A stretch of 64,000 bases of DNA from contig JAOAIJ010000043.1 in the NCBI GenBank assembly GCA_026414765.1, positions 62,001 to 126,000 on the forward strand. Direction: 5' to 3'. A program made the translations under genes and the position numbers. The notes below the pieces were generated by a model. The model was given only the letters and a program-made list of their open reading frames with translations. It was not told where the DNA came from and ran no database searches. Shown here one piece after another: positions 24,448 to 33,842 of the stretch (its first letter is position 1; each line of letters opens with the position of its first letter). The stretch is from Clostridia bacterium (GTDB lineage: Bacteria; Bacillota; Clostridia; Acetivibrionales; DSM-27016).

Positions 24448-26148
24448 TTGGAAAATATAAAAAGCGATAATAATATTCTACACAGCAGCGAGTTAAAAAT
24501 TCAAAGACGCCGATGGATTTCGTTAGCAATTGTGCTTGTTGCCGTATTTATGGATCTTTTAGACAGTACGATAGTAGGCTTGGCTATACCTGTGATTCAA
24601 AGAGATATAGGTACAAGTCTTACGCTGATGCAATGGGTAATAGCTGCATATTCCATTTCATTATCTATTCTTCTTATAGTTGGAGGCAGATTAGGAGATA
24701 TTTTTGGCCGTAAGCGTATTTTTATATTAGGAGTTGCAGGTTTTATTTTAGCATCAGCTATATGTGGCTGTGCACAAAATGCTGTGATACTTATCGGAGC
24801 GCGCGCGATGCAAGGGGGAATGGCAGCATTAATGATACCCCAGGTATTATCAATTATACATATATTATTTCCCCCTAAAGAACGAGGGATAGCTTTGGGA
24901 ATATATGGGGGAGTGGTGGGATTAGCCACCATAAGCGGACCATTAATCGGTGCATTTTTAATTCATGGCAATCTATTTAGTCTTGGGTGGAGAACGATTT
25001 TTCTAATCAACATACCCATAGGTATTGTTACTTTAATATGTACTATTATATTTATTGAGGAGTCAAAATCTTCAAAAGCAATGCGGTTGGATATAATAGG
25101 AATGGTGATTGTTACAGCCGGGTTACTGCTTTTTGTTTATCCGTTAATTCAAGGGGGAGAAGAAGGCTGGCCCATATGGTCTTTCCTGATGATAATAATA
25201 TCAATTCCGATATTTGCAGTCTTTGCTTTATATGAAAAACATATCGCCCGACAAACAGGATCTCCTCTGGTTGTTGTTGGTTTGTTCAAACAAAAATCGT
25301 TTGTTGCCGGACTTCTTGTTAATTTATGTATTTTTTCAGCAATATCAGCATTTTTCTTTACATTTGGGGTATATTGGCAGATTGGGATGGGCTTTTCTAC
25401 CGTAAATGCAGGTCTAACCAGCTTGGCATGGTCAATCAGTGTAATAATAATTTCCGGAACTTCAGTGAGGCTTGTAACTAAATTTGGCAGAAAGTTAATT
25501 CGTACAGGAGTAGTCTTATTAATTGCCGCTATGGCAGGAATGATTATAACTGTACTTAAAAAAGGGATATCAATAGGCTCGTGGAATATGATACCACTCA
25601 TGGTGATAGGTGGATTGGGAATAGGGTTGATAGCACCTGTACTCACTAATATTATTCTCGGAAGTGTCAGAAACGATGATGTCGGCTCTGCATCGGGGAT
25701 TATCAATACTGTAACACAGATGGGCAACGGGATAGGTGTTGCTTTAGTCGGGGTTGTCTTTTTTGGTGTATTGGCAAATCAGGCAGGCATAAGTGCTGAA
25801 AAGGCTGTTCCGCAAATTCGATCCGAATTTCAGGCTATAGGAGTACCAAGAGAATTAGAGGAAATGATTATTGATGACTTTAAGATTTCATTTTCTAAAG
25901 GACTTTTTGAAAATGAAACTCAGCGCTCTATTTCCTGTCTTCAGCGGCTTGAGGAAGCAAAATCCAATAATCAGATTTCAAAAAAGGTGGAAGATTCGAT
26001 ATTGAAAGTGATGAAAGATGAATCAAACAAAAACCGTAAGCTTGTATTTAATCTATCCTTCAGATTTGCGCTTGCTTTTATATCCATAGTTTTTTTGATA
26101 GCTTTCATATTAATCACCTTACTGCCTAGGAAAAGTATAGAAATGTAA
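24448..26148 (+). CDS. MFS drug-exporter-like transporter (DHA2/EmrB-QacA type, 14 TM)
   Basis: 566 residues with start TTG 24448 after AGGGAGGA. Membrane segments are dense over residues 20-440 and one further helix follows near 540. LLDSTIVGLAIPVIQRDIG, GRLGDIFGRKR and the motif C-like GGVVGLATISGPLIGAF mark a proton-driven multidrug exporter. A hydrophilic ~75-residue loop precedes the last helix. It probably exports the product or an intermediate and may provide self-protection. It lies between the MIO enzyme and the acyl-AMP ligase on the same strand. Confidence 0.85.
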   Translation: MENIKSDNNILHSSELKIQRRRWISLAIVLVAVFMDLLDSTIVGLAIPVIQRDIGTSLTLMQWVIAAYSISLSILLIVGGRLGDIFGRKRIFILGVAGFILASAICGCAQNAVILIGARAMQGGMAALMIPQVLSIIHILFPPKERGIALGIYGGVVGLATISGPLIGAFLIHGNLFSLGWRTIFLINIPIGIVTLICTIIFIEESKSSKAMRLDIIGMVIVTAGLLLFVYPLIQGGEEGWPIWSFLMIIISIPIFAVFALYEKHIARQTGSPLVVVGLFKQKSFVAGLLVNLCIFSAISAFFFTFGVYWQIGMGFSTVNAGLTSLAWSISVIIISGTSVRLVTKFGRKLIRTGVVLLIAAMAGMIITVLKKGISIGSWNMIPLMVIGGLGIGLIAPVLTNIILGSVRNDDVGSASGIINTVTQMGNGIGVALVGVVFFGVLANQAGISAEKAVPQIRSEFQAIGVPRELEEMIIDDFKISFSKGLFENETQRSISCLQRLEEAKSNNQISKKVEDSILKVMKDESNKNRKLVFNLSFRFALAFISIVFLIAFILITLLPRKSIEM

Positions 26149-26222
26149 CTTGTTTTTTCTTGCTAGAAAATCTAGTTTTGATAATAATCATATACTTAAT
26201 AATGTACAACCAGGAGGCATAT

Positions 26223-28256
26223 ATGATTGAATCAGGATTTAAAGAAATACCTAACGTTGGTGAAGAATATTTCAGTTCTAAGTATGATTCTTTTGTCGAT
26301 GTTTTAAGAGAAAGAGCTAATCAAACGCCCTATTCTGCTGCAATTACATATTTAGTTGATGGAGAAGAAATTGAAGAAAAATACACATTTTCTGAAATTG
26401 ACACGTTTGCAAAACGTCTTGCACTAAAAATTCTGAATTATTGTAAAGCCGGTGATAGAGTTGTTTTTTTTTCAGAACGTTCAATAGATGTATTTTTATA
26501 TTTTCTTGGCTGTCAATATGCTGGAGTGGTGGCAATACCAGTTGCTCCGCCATTAGGAGAAAAAGCTGAAAAGATTTTGGAAGATATTGTTGGCGATTCG
26601 CAGGCAAAGTGCGTCTTAACAACAAACAGCACGCTTTCGAACATAGAACATATTATCAAGCGATTAACTTTGTGTGGGTGCAAGCATTTTATTTCGGGTG
26701 AAGAAATTGAAAATTATGACGAAAATAAGTGGACTGTTCCTCAAATAAATTCAGATTCCATAGCAAGCATCCTATATACTTCAGGGTCAACTGGTACAGC
26801 AAAAGGAGTTATGCAAACAAATAAAAACCACTTGACCAGTGCGGATGCTTTTACTGAAGCGTGGATGCCAATTACTTATGAAAGGACATTAGTTACATGG
26901 ATGCCTTTACACAACGCTTTTGGACTAAATGTTGCCACAGTTAATTCACTTTGCCATAAATTCAATGTAGTATTATTACCTTACACAAGTGTGGTTATGA
27001 GCCCTATAAAGTGGTTGAAAGCTATATCAAAGTACAAAGCTGATTATTCCGGCACAATTAACTTTCTGCTGGAGCTTTGCTGCAAGAAAATCACTGATGA
27101 ACAATGCAATGGTCTTGATTTAAGCAGTTGTACAGCTTTGCTAAACTCTGGTGAGAAAATTCGTGTTGATACATATAACAAATTCTGCAACAAATTCGGC
27201 AGGTACGGGTACAAACCGGAAGCTTTAAAGAATCTTTTGGGTTCGACAGAAACACTAAGTTTAACTTTTGGACGCGGGCTTATTGTTAAGTATTTAAATA
27301 AAAAGAAAATGGAGAAAAACATAGTTGATATATCTCCTGTTGACGGGCCTGAATATAAACAGGTGGTGAGTGCCGGTACAGTAAATAGTTTGGCAAAAGT
27401 TGCAATAGTCAACCCGGATACGGAAAAATCATGTAAAGCCAATGAAATAGGTGAGATTTGGGTAAAAAGCAATACTGTAGCAAAGGGTTACTGGAATAGT
27501 TACGAAAAGGTTATAACTGAATTATCAAGTGCATATATAGCGGACACAGGAGAAGGCCCGTTTTATAGGATGGGTGATATGGGTTTTTTCTATGAAGGTC
27601 AATTGTATTTAACAGGCCGCTGCAAGGCAATGATTATTATCAATGGAAAGAACTATTATTTGGACGATATTGATGAATTGGTAGGACGTTCACATCCATC
27701 TCTTAGCACAGCATCATGTGCATCATTTGTAGAAGAAATAGCAGATAAAGAAAGGCTTTTGCTAGTGTGTGAAATCAATGAAAACGAAATTGCACAAAAA
27801 GATATGTCAAATATCATTGAGTTTATACAAAATAAGATTTATTTGGCTTTGGAGGTGCCAGTTTACTCAATTAATTTTGTAAAACCAGGGGAGATAGAAA
27901 GATCACCAACTGGAAAATTGATAAGAAATGCAACTAAGAAAAAATTTCTTAACAATAAGATGAATATAGTATATTCATGGCGAGAAACACTTAGCGGTGA
28001 CTGCGTACCAGATTTTCAAACAATTGAAGATATTGAAAAACAGACTAAATTAATTGTAAGCAGCCTCTCTGACAGAGCGCCCGAGAAAATAAACGTCCAA
28101 ACCCCGTTTGCTTATAATGGTCTTGATTCAGTCAAACTGTTGGATTTCTCCTATCAATTGGAAAAAACCTTTAAAATTAAAATTGTGATGTCAACAATTT
28201 TTAAGTGTAGAAATATAAAATCCCTATGTGAATATATACAAAGAAATATCAGCTAA
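26223..28256 (+). CDS. Fatty-acyl/aryl-AMP ligase fused to an ACP
   Basis: 677 residues from ATG 26223, with AGGAGG 5 bases before it. An adenylate-forming domain covers residues ~1-570, with ILYTSGSTGTAKGVM near 186, VTWMPLHNAFGLN, LLNSGEKIRVDTY and LTGRCKAMIIINGKNYYLDDI, the form typical of FAAL enzymes that hand acyl-adenylates to a carrier. The C-terminal ~80 residues are an ACP with Ser636 in YNGLDSVKLLD. It would load a carboxylic acid, perhaps the MIO enzyme product or a fatty acid, onto itself for the KS-ACP protein at 31140. Confidence 0.82.
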   Translation: MIESGFKEIPNVGEEYFSSKYDSFVDVLRERANQTPYSAAITYLVDGEEIEEKYTFSEIDTFAKRLALKILNYCKAGDRVVFFSERSIDVFLYFLGCQYAGVVAIPVAPPLGEKAEKILEDIVGDSQAKCVLTTNSTLSNIEHIIKRLTLCGCKHFISGEEIENYDENKWTVPQINSDSIASILYTSGSTGTAKGVMQTNKNHLTSADAFTEAWMPITYERTLVTWMPLHNAFGLNVATVNSLCHKFNVVLLPYTSVVMSPIKWLKAISKYKADYSGTINFLLELCCKKITDEQCNGLDLSSCTALLNSGEKIRVDTYNKFCNKFGRYGYKPEALKNLLGSTETLSLTFGRGLIVKYLNKKKMEKNIVDISPVDGPEYKQVVSAGTVNSLAKVAIVNPDTEKSCKANEIGEIWVKSNTVAKGYWNSYEKVITELSSAYIADTGEGPFYRMGDMGFFYEGQLYLTGRCKAMIIINGKNYYLDDIDELVGRSHPSLSTASCASFVEEIADKERLLLVCEINENEIAQKDMSNIIEFIQNKIYLALEVPVYSINFVKPGEIERSPTGKLIRNATKKKFLNNKMNIVYSWRETLSGDCVPDFQTIEDIEKQTKLIVSSLSDRAPEKINVQTPFAYNGLDSVKLLDFSYQLEKTFKIKIVMSTIFKCRNIKSLCEYIQRNIS

Positions 28257-28296
28257 GTTTTGGGGTGCAATTAATTCTCTTTAAGGAGGGGGAATA

Positions 28297-28530
28297 ATGA
28301 ACACGATTATCATTAATAAAGAACTCTGCACTGGTTGCAAAATCTGTTTTAAATCGTGCTTTATTGATGTCATAAAATGGGATGCTGCATCTAAGAAGCC
28401 AATTGTAAAATATCCAAAGGAATGTGTACAGTGCGGATACTGTGAAATCAACTGTCCAAAGAGAGCGGTTAAAGTGGAACCGGATTATGGGAGTTATCTG
28501 TTTCCACGTGAAAACATTAATGAAATGTAA
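28297..28530 (+). CDS. 2[4Fe-4S] ferredoxin
   Basis: 77 residues with two cluster motifs: CTGCKICFKSC and CVQCGYCEINCP. An AAGGAGGGG ribosome site lies just upstream. The spacing of 16 bases to a fumarate-reductase/APS-reductase-like flavoprotein matches the beta-alpha layout of such two-subunit reductases, so it is probably that enzyme's electron-donating subunit. Confidence 0.85.
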   Translation: MNTIIINKELCTGCKICFKSCFIDVIKWDAASKKPIVKYPKECVQCGYCEINCPKRAVKVEPDYGSYLFPRENINEM

Positions 28531-28546
28531 AAAAGGAGAAAAAATC

Positions 28547-30271
28547 ATGCCGGAAATTACAAAGACAGACGTATTAGTGGTAGGTGGCAGTCTGGCAGGT
28601 ATTTCAGCAGCAATAACTGCAAAGGAAGCATATCCTGAATTAGAAGTTACCGTTGTCGAAAAGTATACATCGGGTTATGCCGGAAAGGCAAACAGGGGTG
28701 CCGGAATTATGGTTATGATAGGCAATTCAAACCCGGAAGATTATGTAAGATATCATGTTCATCACATAGGAGATTATTTAAATGACCAGAATGCATTAAG
28801 AAAATATGCTGCATACCTTGATGAAGGCGTTAGATTGCTGGATAAATGGTCTGGTGGAAAAGTATGCAAAAACAAAGATGGCTCCTTTAAAACTCTGAAA
28901 TGGTTGGCACAGATAACCGGTACCGATGAAGACGGAAAAAGAACTTTTGATGAACCTGATCATTTCCCATGGACTCTGGTCGCTATTGAATTGGATTATA
29001 TGCTGAATGTGTGCCGCTATGCAACAAAAGTGGGTATAAAAATTATTGATAGGACAGGAATAGTTGATCTGCTTAAAGATGGTGACAGAATCAGTGGCGC
29101 GGTCGGATACAATATAGATACCGAAGAACAAATGGTGTTCCAAGCAAAATCTATTATACTTGCGACAGGTTCACAAAATTATCGAGTTATGCCTATGTGG
29201 TCACCTGGGCGGGGAGAAGGTTTGGCAGCAGCTTTCAGGGCAGGTGCGCAGTTTAGAAATTGTGAATTTGGCTCTTTCTATAACTGGACCTCGCTTGACA
29301 ACTTTGAGTCTGACATGGGCGTTGAGTTTGCTTTGTTTAATGATAAAGGTGAAAATGTAGGAGAGCCTCATACAAGAGGAGAGCATCCGGATGTAGACCA
29401 AAATTCGCTTGCGGAATGGTATAAGCAGACGCGTGATGGCAATGGACCTATGCATTACCGTATGGAAGCAAATCCACTAATGCCGTATTTAACTTCAGTT
29501 TTAGCATCCAATTCTTTCTACGACAGACCGTATGCGGATCGTTTTTGGAACAATTTGTTTTTTAATGCCTTTTCCCAGCATACCAGCGATGAAGTAGTTC
29601 CGGGTCTGATAGGTGAATTTTCTGGTCTTCAGGTTGATATGAATATGGCAACTACAATCCCGGGATTATTTGCAGCCGGAGATATATGCTATGGAGGTTC
29701 CGCTGCAGCTGGCGCAGTGCCGCCACCTCCGGGACGTATCAGGGGGAGTGGATTGGCATTTGCCCAATATTCAGGGCGTATAGCAGGACCAAGTGCTGCA
29801 GCATATGCCTCTGTTGTAAATCATGGAAATATAGACAGAATTGCGATTGAACAAATAGATGTGCGCTTTATGAAACCTTTATCACAAAATGGAACTATAG
29901 ACGTTATGGACTTCCTATCAGAAATACATAAAGTAATGCAGCCTCTTGGAAATAGCTTATATCGTAATGAAGAAAGAATTCTGGCTGCTTTGAAACGCAT
30001 TCAAGAATTGAAGGCGGAGACACCAAAACTGAAAGCAGAGGACGCACATCAATTATTTGGATGCAATGAAATTGAATCCATGCTGATTTGTGCAGAACTT
30101 TTTTTTACAACTTCATTATCAAGAAAAGAATCCCGAGGATGGTTTTTAAGAGAAGACTATCCAGAAAAATCAAAAGAAGTAAAATGGTATACAGTAAAGA
30201 ACATAAATGGCAGTCTGGCAATTGATGAGATGGCAGTTCCATTTGAGAATTATGAGTATAAACCGGAATAG
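28547..30271 (+). CDS. FAD-dependent reductase, fumarate reductase/AprA-like flavoprotein
   Basis: 574 residues from ATG 28547, 8 bases after AAAAGGAG. The FAD-binding VLVVGGSLAGISAAIT motif, RGAGIMVMIG, the SIILATGSQ strand and FAAGDICYGG are seen. The protein pairs with the ferredoxin before it. Its family includes fumarate reductase, adenylylsulfate reductase and flavin-dependent enoate or ketosteroid reductases. No sulfate-reduction genes are near, so reduction of an unsaturated acid such as a cinnamate-type product, or of a polyketide double bond, is the better guess. Confidence 0.75.
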   Translation: MPEITKTDVLVVGGSLAGISAAITAKEAYPELEVTVVEKYTSGYAGKANRGAGIMVMIGNSNPEDYVRYHVHHIGDYLNDQNALRKYAAYLDEGVRLLDKWSGGKVCKNKDGSFKTLKWLAQITGTDEDGKRTFDEPDHFPWTLVAIELDYMLNVCRYATKVGIKIIDRTGIVDLLKDGDRISGAVGYNIDTEEQMVFQAKSIILATGSQNYRVMPMWSPGRGEGLAAAFRAGAQFRNCEFGSFYNWTSLDNFESDMGVEFALFNDKGENVGEPHTRGEHPDVDQNSLAEWYKQTRDGNGPMHYRMEANPLMPYLTSVLASNSFYDRPYADRFWNNLFFNAFSQHTSDEVVPGLIGEFSGLQVDMNMATTIPGLFAAGDICYGGSAAAGAVPPPPGRIRGSGLAFAQYSGRIAGPSAAAYASVVNHGNIDRIAIEQIDVRFMKPLSQNGTIDVMDFLSEIHKVMQPLGNSLYRNEERILAALKRIQELKAETPKLKAEDAHQLFGCNEIESMLICAELFFTTSLSRKESRGWFLREDYPEKSKEVKWYTVKNINGSLAIDEMAVPFENYEYKPE

Positions 30272-30287
30272 AAAGGAGGATATATTC

Positions 30288-31121
30288 TTGATAGAAAAAC
30301 AACCAATTCCGATGACACAGGAAGAACAAAAAAGACCTTATGCAAAATATTATAAAACTCAGCTGGCTCAGCCCAATATTGAACAAATGGAGAAACTCAA
30401 TAAAGGACCTATAGATCCCCAAAAAGCAATTCTTCCTGAAAATTTAAATGAATTAATAAAAAATGGATATATTGAAGCCGAAACCGGATATTGCATTTTG
30501 GAAAATGGCGCAGGATATATGACAGTAAGCAATGAATTCCCCGGCTGTAGCCTGGAAATGATTTATTGGTGGTATGCTTGGCATACGCTGGAAGGCTTAC
30601 GCTATAAAATTTGGAATCCCTTCTGTCACCAGACTATTGCAATTTCAGATGAGCACAGAGAAAAAATTACAAATCCCAGCATACCGTTAGAGGAAAAATC
30701 ACGGGGTGTAATACATTTCGAAGTTGAGAATATTGGAGCAGGATTTCAGGATATAGTTATACATTTCTTGACACATAAAGAATTAGGAATCGCAGAAGAA
30801 TTGGATACTTCTAAAGCAACAATAATTGGCGGCTATGGCCTGATAGAAAACAGGGAAGTTATTCCGGGTAAGCATAAGGGTAAAATGCCGGCCATAATGA
30901 TTCATAATTTCCGGGAAACCAAATATGGTGTAGAATCCAGAACAATATACTGGTTGGGATACAGAATAAATAAAGGCTTTCCTGTGTTAGTACTTCCGAG
31001 AGGTGTTACGATACCGGTTGAAGTACCTATGGGACTAGCAATTAATAATGTACAAGAGTTCTCTCATCTGGCATCAATTTTACCTGATATTTATAAAGAA
31101 TTCGGCAATTTACCACTCTAG
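30288..31121 (+). CDS. PhlG-like C-C hydrolase (2,4-diacetylphloroglucinol hydrolase family)
   Basis: 277 residues from TTG 30288, about 8 bases after AAAGGAGG; longer frames run back into the flavoprotein gene. ENGAGYMTVSNEFPG, WWYAWHTLEGLRYKIWNPFCH and EFSHLASILPDIYKE recall the Zn-binding and core regions of PhlG, which cleaves the acetyl-aryl C-C bond of diacetylphloroglucinol. Its substrate here may be an acylated aromatic or beta-diketone. Placement between the reductase pair and a KS-ACP protein suggests trimming of a polyketide. Confidence 0.7.
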   Translation: MIEKQPIPMTQEEQKRPYAKYYKTQLAQPNIEQMEKLNKGPIDPQKAILPENLNELIKNGYIEAETGYCILENGAGYMTVSNEFPGCSLEMIYWWYAWHTLEGLRYKIWNPFCHQTIAISDEHREKITNPSIPLEEKSRGVIHFEVENIGAGFQDIVIHFLTHKELGIAEELDTSKATIIGGYGLIENREVIPGKHKGKMPAIMIHNFRETKYGVESRTIYWLGYRINKGFPVLVLPRGVTIPVEVPMGLAINNVQEFSHLASILPDIYKEFGNLPL

Positions 31122-31139
31122 TGACCGGGAGGGGAGCCT

Positions 31140-33710
31140 ATGTCTATTTCAGATAGTATTAATCAGTTAAGAGATAATTTGAAAGACTCTGAAATTACCA
31201 TAGCTGTATCAGTTTGCCCAAGTGAGGAAGATATTGCAATTATTGGGTTGAGCGGAAGGTATCCAATGGCAGACAATTTACATGATTTTTGGGAAAACTT
31301 GAAATCAGGCAAAGACTGTATCAGAGAGATACCTAAGGATAGATGGAATAATAACCGCTACTTTGATCCTGACAAATATAGTACAAGCACATATTACAGC
31401 AAATGGGGCGGGTTTTTAGAAAACATAGACATGTTTGATGCGACATTTTTTAATATATCACCTAAAGAAGCTGAGGTAATAGATCCACAGGAAAGATTAT
31501 TCCTTGAAACAGTATGGCATGCTATTGAAGATGCAGGTTATAAGAAGGGTAGCTTGTCTGATTCGGATATGGGGGTATTTGTCGGGGTAATGTTCGGACA
31601 ATACCAGCTTTTCGGAGCAGAGGAATTGATGAAAGGTAACTACAGGTTCAGCGAGACAAGCTATGCTTCCATTGCAAATCGAGTATCATTTTTCTTGAAT
31701 TTACATGGACCCAGTATTGCGATAGATACTATGTGCTCATCTTCACTTGTCGCTGTTCATATGGCTTGTGAAAGCATCAGAAGAGGAGAATGCCAATCAG
31801 CTATCGCAGGCGGTGTCAATCTTTCTTTGCACCCTATCAAGTATTACTTGTTAAGCCAAAAAAGGTTTGCATCAAGTGATGGAAGATGCAGGGCCTTTGG
31901 AGAACGTGGAGATGGTTATGTGCCTGGAGAAGGGGTTGGCGCTGTTTTTTTAAAGCCATTAAAGAAAGCTGTTCAAGACGGGGACAATATCTATGCTGTT
32001 ATAAAAGGCAGTGCAATCAATCATGGCGGTAAAACTAATGGATATACAGTTCCAAACCCAATTGCTCAATCGGAAGTAATATCAAAAGCATTGAAAAAGG
32101 CCAATATAAATCCACGAACCATAAGCTATGTTGAGGCACATGGGACAGGTACAGCTTTAGGCGATCCCATAGAGATTAACGGACTAAATATAGCATATAC
32201 CAAATATACAAACCACAGACAGTATTGTTCTATTGGATCGGTAAAAACAAACATCGGACATTTGGAATCAGCGGCGGGCATAGCAGCGCTTACCAAAGTG
32301 CTGCTTCAGATGAAAAATAAAAAGTTGGTGCCTTCTATCCATTCAGATGAAATAAATTCGCTAATAGATTTTAAAGAGTCACCTTTTTATGTTCAGCATG
32401 AATTAGAAAACTGGAAACGGCCTGTTATTGAAGAAGACGGTGTTGAAAGAGTTTATCCTAGAAGAGCAGGAATAAGTGCCTTTGGAGCGGGAGGAGTTAA
32501 TACACATATTATTGTGGAGGAGTATGTGACTGATAAAGCACATAAGGATGTTCAAGATAGTGATAGGCAGGTATTCATTCTTTCGGCTAAGAAACGCCAT
32601 ATACTAAAAGAATATGTAAAGGATTTTGTGGATTTTATTGATAAACGGCTTAGCATGAACACTGGTATTTCCATTCGTGATATCGCTTATACCCTGCAGA
32701 CCGGAAGAACTGAAATGGAGGAAAGAATAGCTTTTACAGCATCCGATATTCAAGAAGTCAGAGAAAAGTTAATAACGTACAGCGAAAAAAGGAAAATCCC
32801 CGTAGGTTTTTATCAGGGTAATGCGATGTCAAACAGGAGGACTTCAGATCTAAATCTTGATACTGAACAAGCTGATGATTTGGCGGGAGGCAGACTGGAT
32901 TATAAAGATCCAAACAGATTAGCTGAATTATGGGTTTCAGGTGTTTCAGTTAATTGGGATTTACTATATAAAGAAAACAGACCGAACCGGATACCATTGC
33001 CAACCTATCCTTTTTCGAAGGAGAAGTATTGGATAGAACAACAAAAGGGTGTGTTTCAAAATGTAAAAGATATTCTTGAACAAGTCAAAAATCTTCTTGA
33101 ACAAGTAGAAACGATAATTGAACCAGATAAGTCCGTTAATACATCAAAACAAAGTGAGTATAAAACTGAATCAAACAGTATAGCAAATCAAGTAAAGATA
33201 TTAACGAACAAAGAACAGAATATTCTTGTTACTCTCTATGATTCTCCGGAATATGAAAGAAATGATATAGTCAATGAACATATTCAGAAGCTTACAGCTG
33301 ATTTTTTGTCATATATTCCGCCAAGTTTGCCGGAGATTTATGTGAATTTCCTTGAACTGGGAATGGACTCAGTGACAATCCTAGACTTCAAGTCAAAAAT
33401 TGAGGAAGAATTCAATGTTGAATTTCCAAGCACTATACTGTATGAATATTCAACAATTGAAAAATTATCAGAGTACATATCAGAGATAATTAAGCTGGAT
33501 GAAATAGAAACAAATAAACTGAAGAGTATTAATGAAAAACACAAAAAGCTTGCAGAAACTTCTGAAGAAGATAACTTAAAATATAGCAGCAGCCGAACAG
33601 TTCCGAAGCTTTTAGACACAATAATATCATCAGGTGAAGAAGAGTCTGGCAATTCTGAATATACAGAGGAAGAACTCAAATCTGTTATTGATAAACTGGG
33701 GATATTTTAG
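31140..33710 (+). CDS. Polyketide synthase, KS-ACP module without AT
   Basis: 856 residues. KS at ~25-460 with active Cys199 in DTMCSSSL, EAHGTGTALGDPIE and TNIGHLESAAG, all intact. A ~170-residue post-KS region ending in RIPLPTYPFSKEKYW is the docking/linker form common in trans-AT PKSs. A coiled coil with the repeated motif LEQVKNLLEQVE occupies ~635-660. An ACP lies near 705-790 with Ser744 in GMDSVTILD, then an acidic tail. It would extend by one malonyl unit using a trans acyltransferase not seen in this window. Confidence 0.88.
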   Translation: MSISDSINQLRDNLKDSEITIAVSVCPSEEDIAIIGLSGRYPMADNLHDFWENLKSGKDCIREIPKDRWNNNRYFDPDKYSTSTYYSKWGGFLENIDMFDATFFNISPKEAEVIDPQERLFLETVWHAIEDAGYKKGSLSDSDMGVFVGVMFGQYQLFGAEELMKGNYRFSETSYASIANRVSFFLNLHGPSIAIDTMCSSSLVAVHMACESIRRGECQSAIAGGVNLSLHPIKYYLLSQKRFASSDGRCRAFGERGDGYVPGEGVGAVFLKPLKKAVQDGDNIYAVIKGSAINHGGKTNGYTVPNPIAQSEVISKALKKANINPRTISYVEAHGTGTALGDPIEINGLNIAYTKYTNHRQYCSIGSVKTNIGHLESAAGIAALTKVLLQMKNKKLVPSIHSDEINSLIDFKESPFYVQHELENWKRPVIEEDGVERVYPRRAGISAFGAGGVNTHIIVEEYVTDKAHKDVQDSDRQVFILSAKKRHILKEYVKDFVDFIDKRLSMNTGISIRDIAYTLQTGRTEMEERIAFTASDIQEVREKLITYSEKRKIPVGFYQGNAMSNRRTSDLNLDTEQADDLAGGRLDYKDPNRLAELWVSGVSVNWDLLYKENRPNRIPLPTYPFSKEKYWIEQQKGVFQNVKDILEQVKNLLEQVETIIEPDKSVNTSKQSEYKTESNSIANQVKILTNKEQNILVTLYDSPEYERNDIVNEHIQKLTADFLSYIPPSLPEIYVNFLELGMDSVTILDFKSKIEEEFNVEFPSTILYEYSTIEKLSEYISEIIKLDEIETNKLKSINEKHKKLAETSEEDNLKYSSSRTVPKLLDTIISSGEEESGNSEYTEEELKSVIDKLGIF

Positions 33711-33842
33711 GTGTAAAAAATATGATTGGAATATTATGCATTTAGCATAGCGTAGTATTGGATTTGATCTTTCTAATCAAGAAAGTAGAAATATTATAGC
33801 TTTGGAATAAGAATTTAGAAATATAGTGAAAGGGAATTTGCC

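Noticed and set aside
25149-25727. 192-codon minus-strand open frame inside the MFS transporter gene
   Set aside because: It is the complement of a hydrophobic membrane protein gene, has no ribosome site or family motif, and the plus-strand gene is unmistakable.
28297-30271. Adenylylsulfate reductase for sulfate respiration
   Set aside because: The ferredoxin-flavoprotein layout matches, but no sat, dsr or sulfate transporter genes are present and the context is biosynthetic.
33060-33125. Short repeat in the PKS linker (LEQVKNLLEQVE)
   Set aside because: It is a coiled-coil heptad pattern within one protein, not a DNA repeat element.
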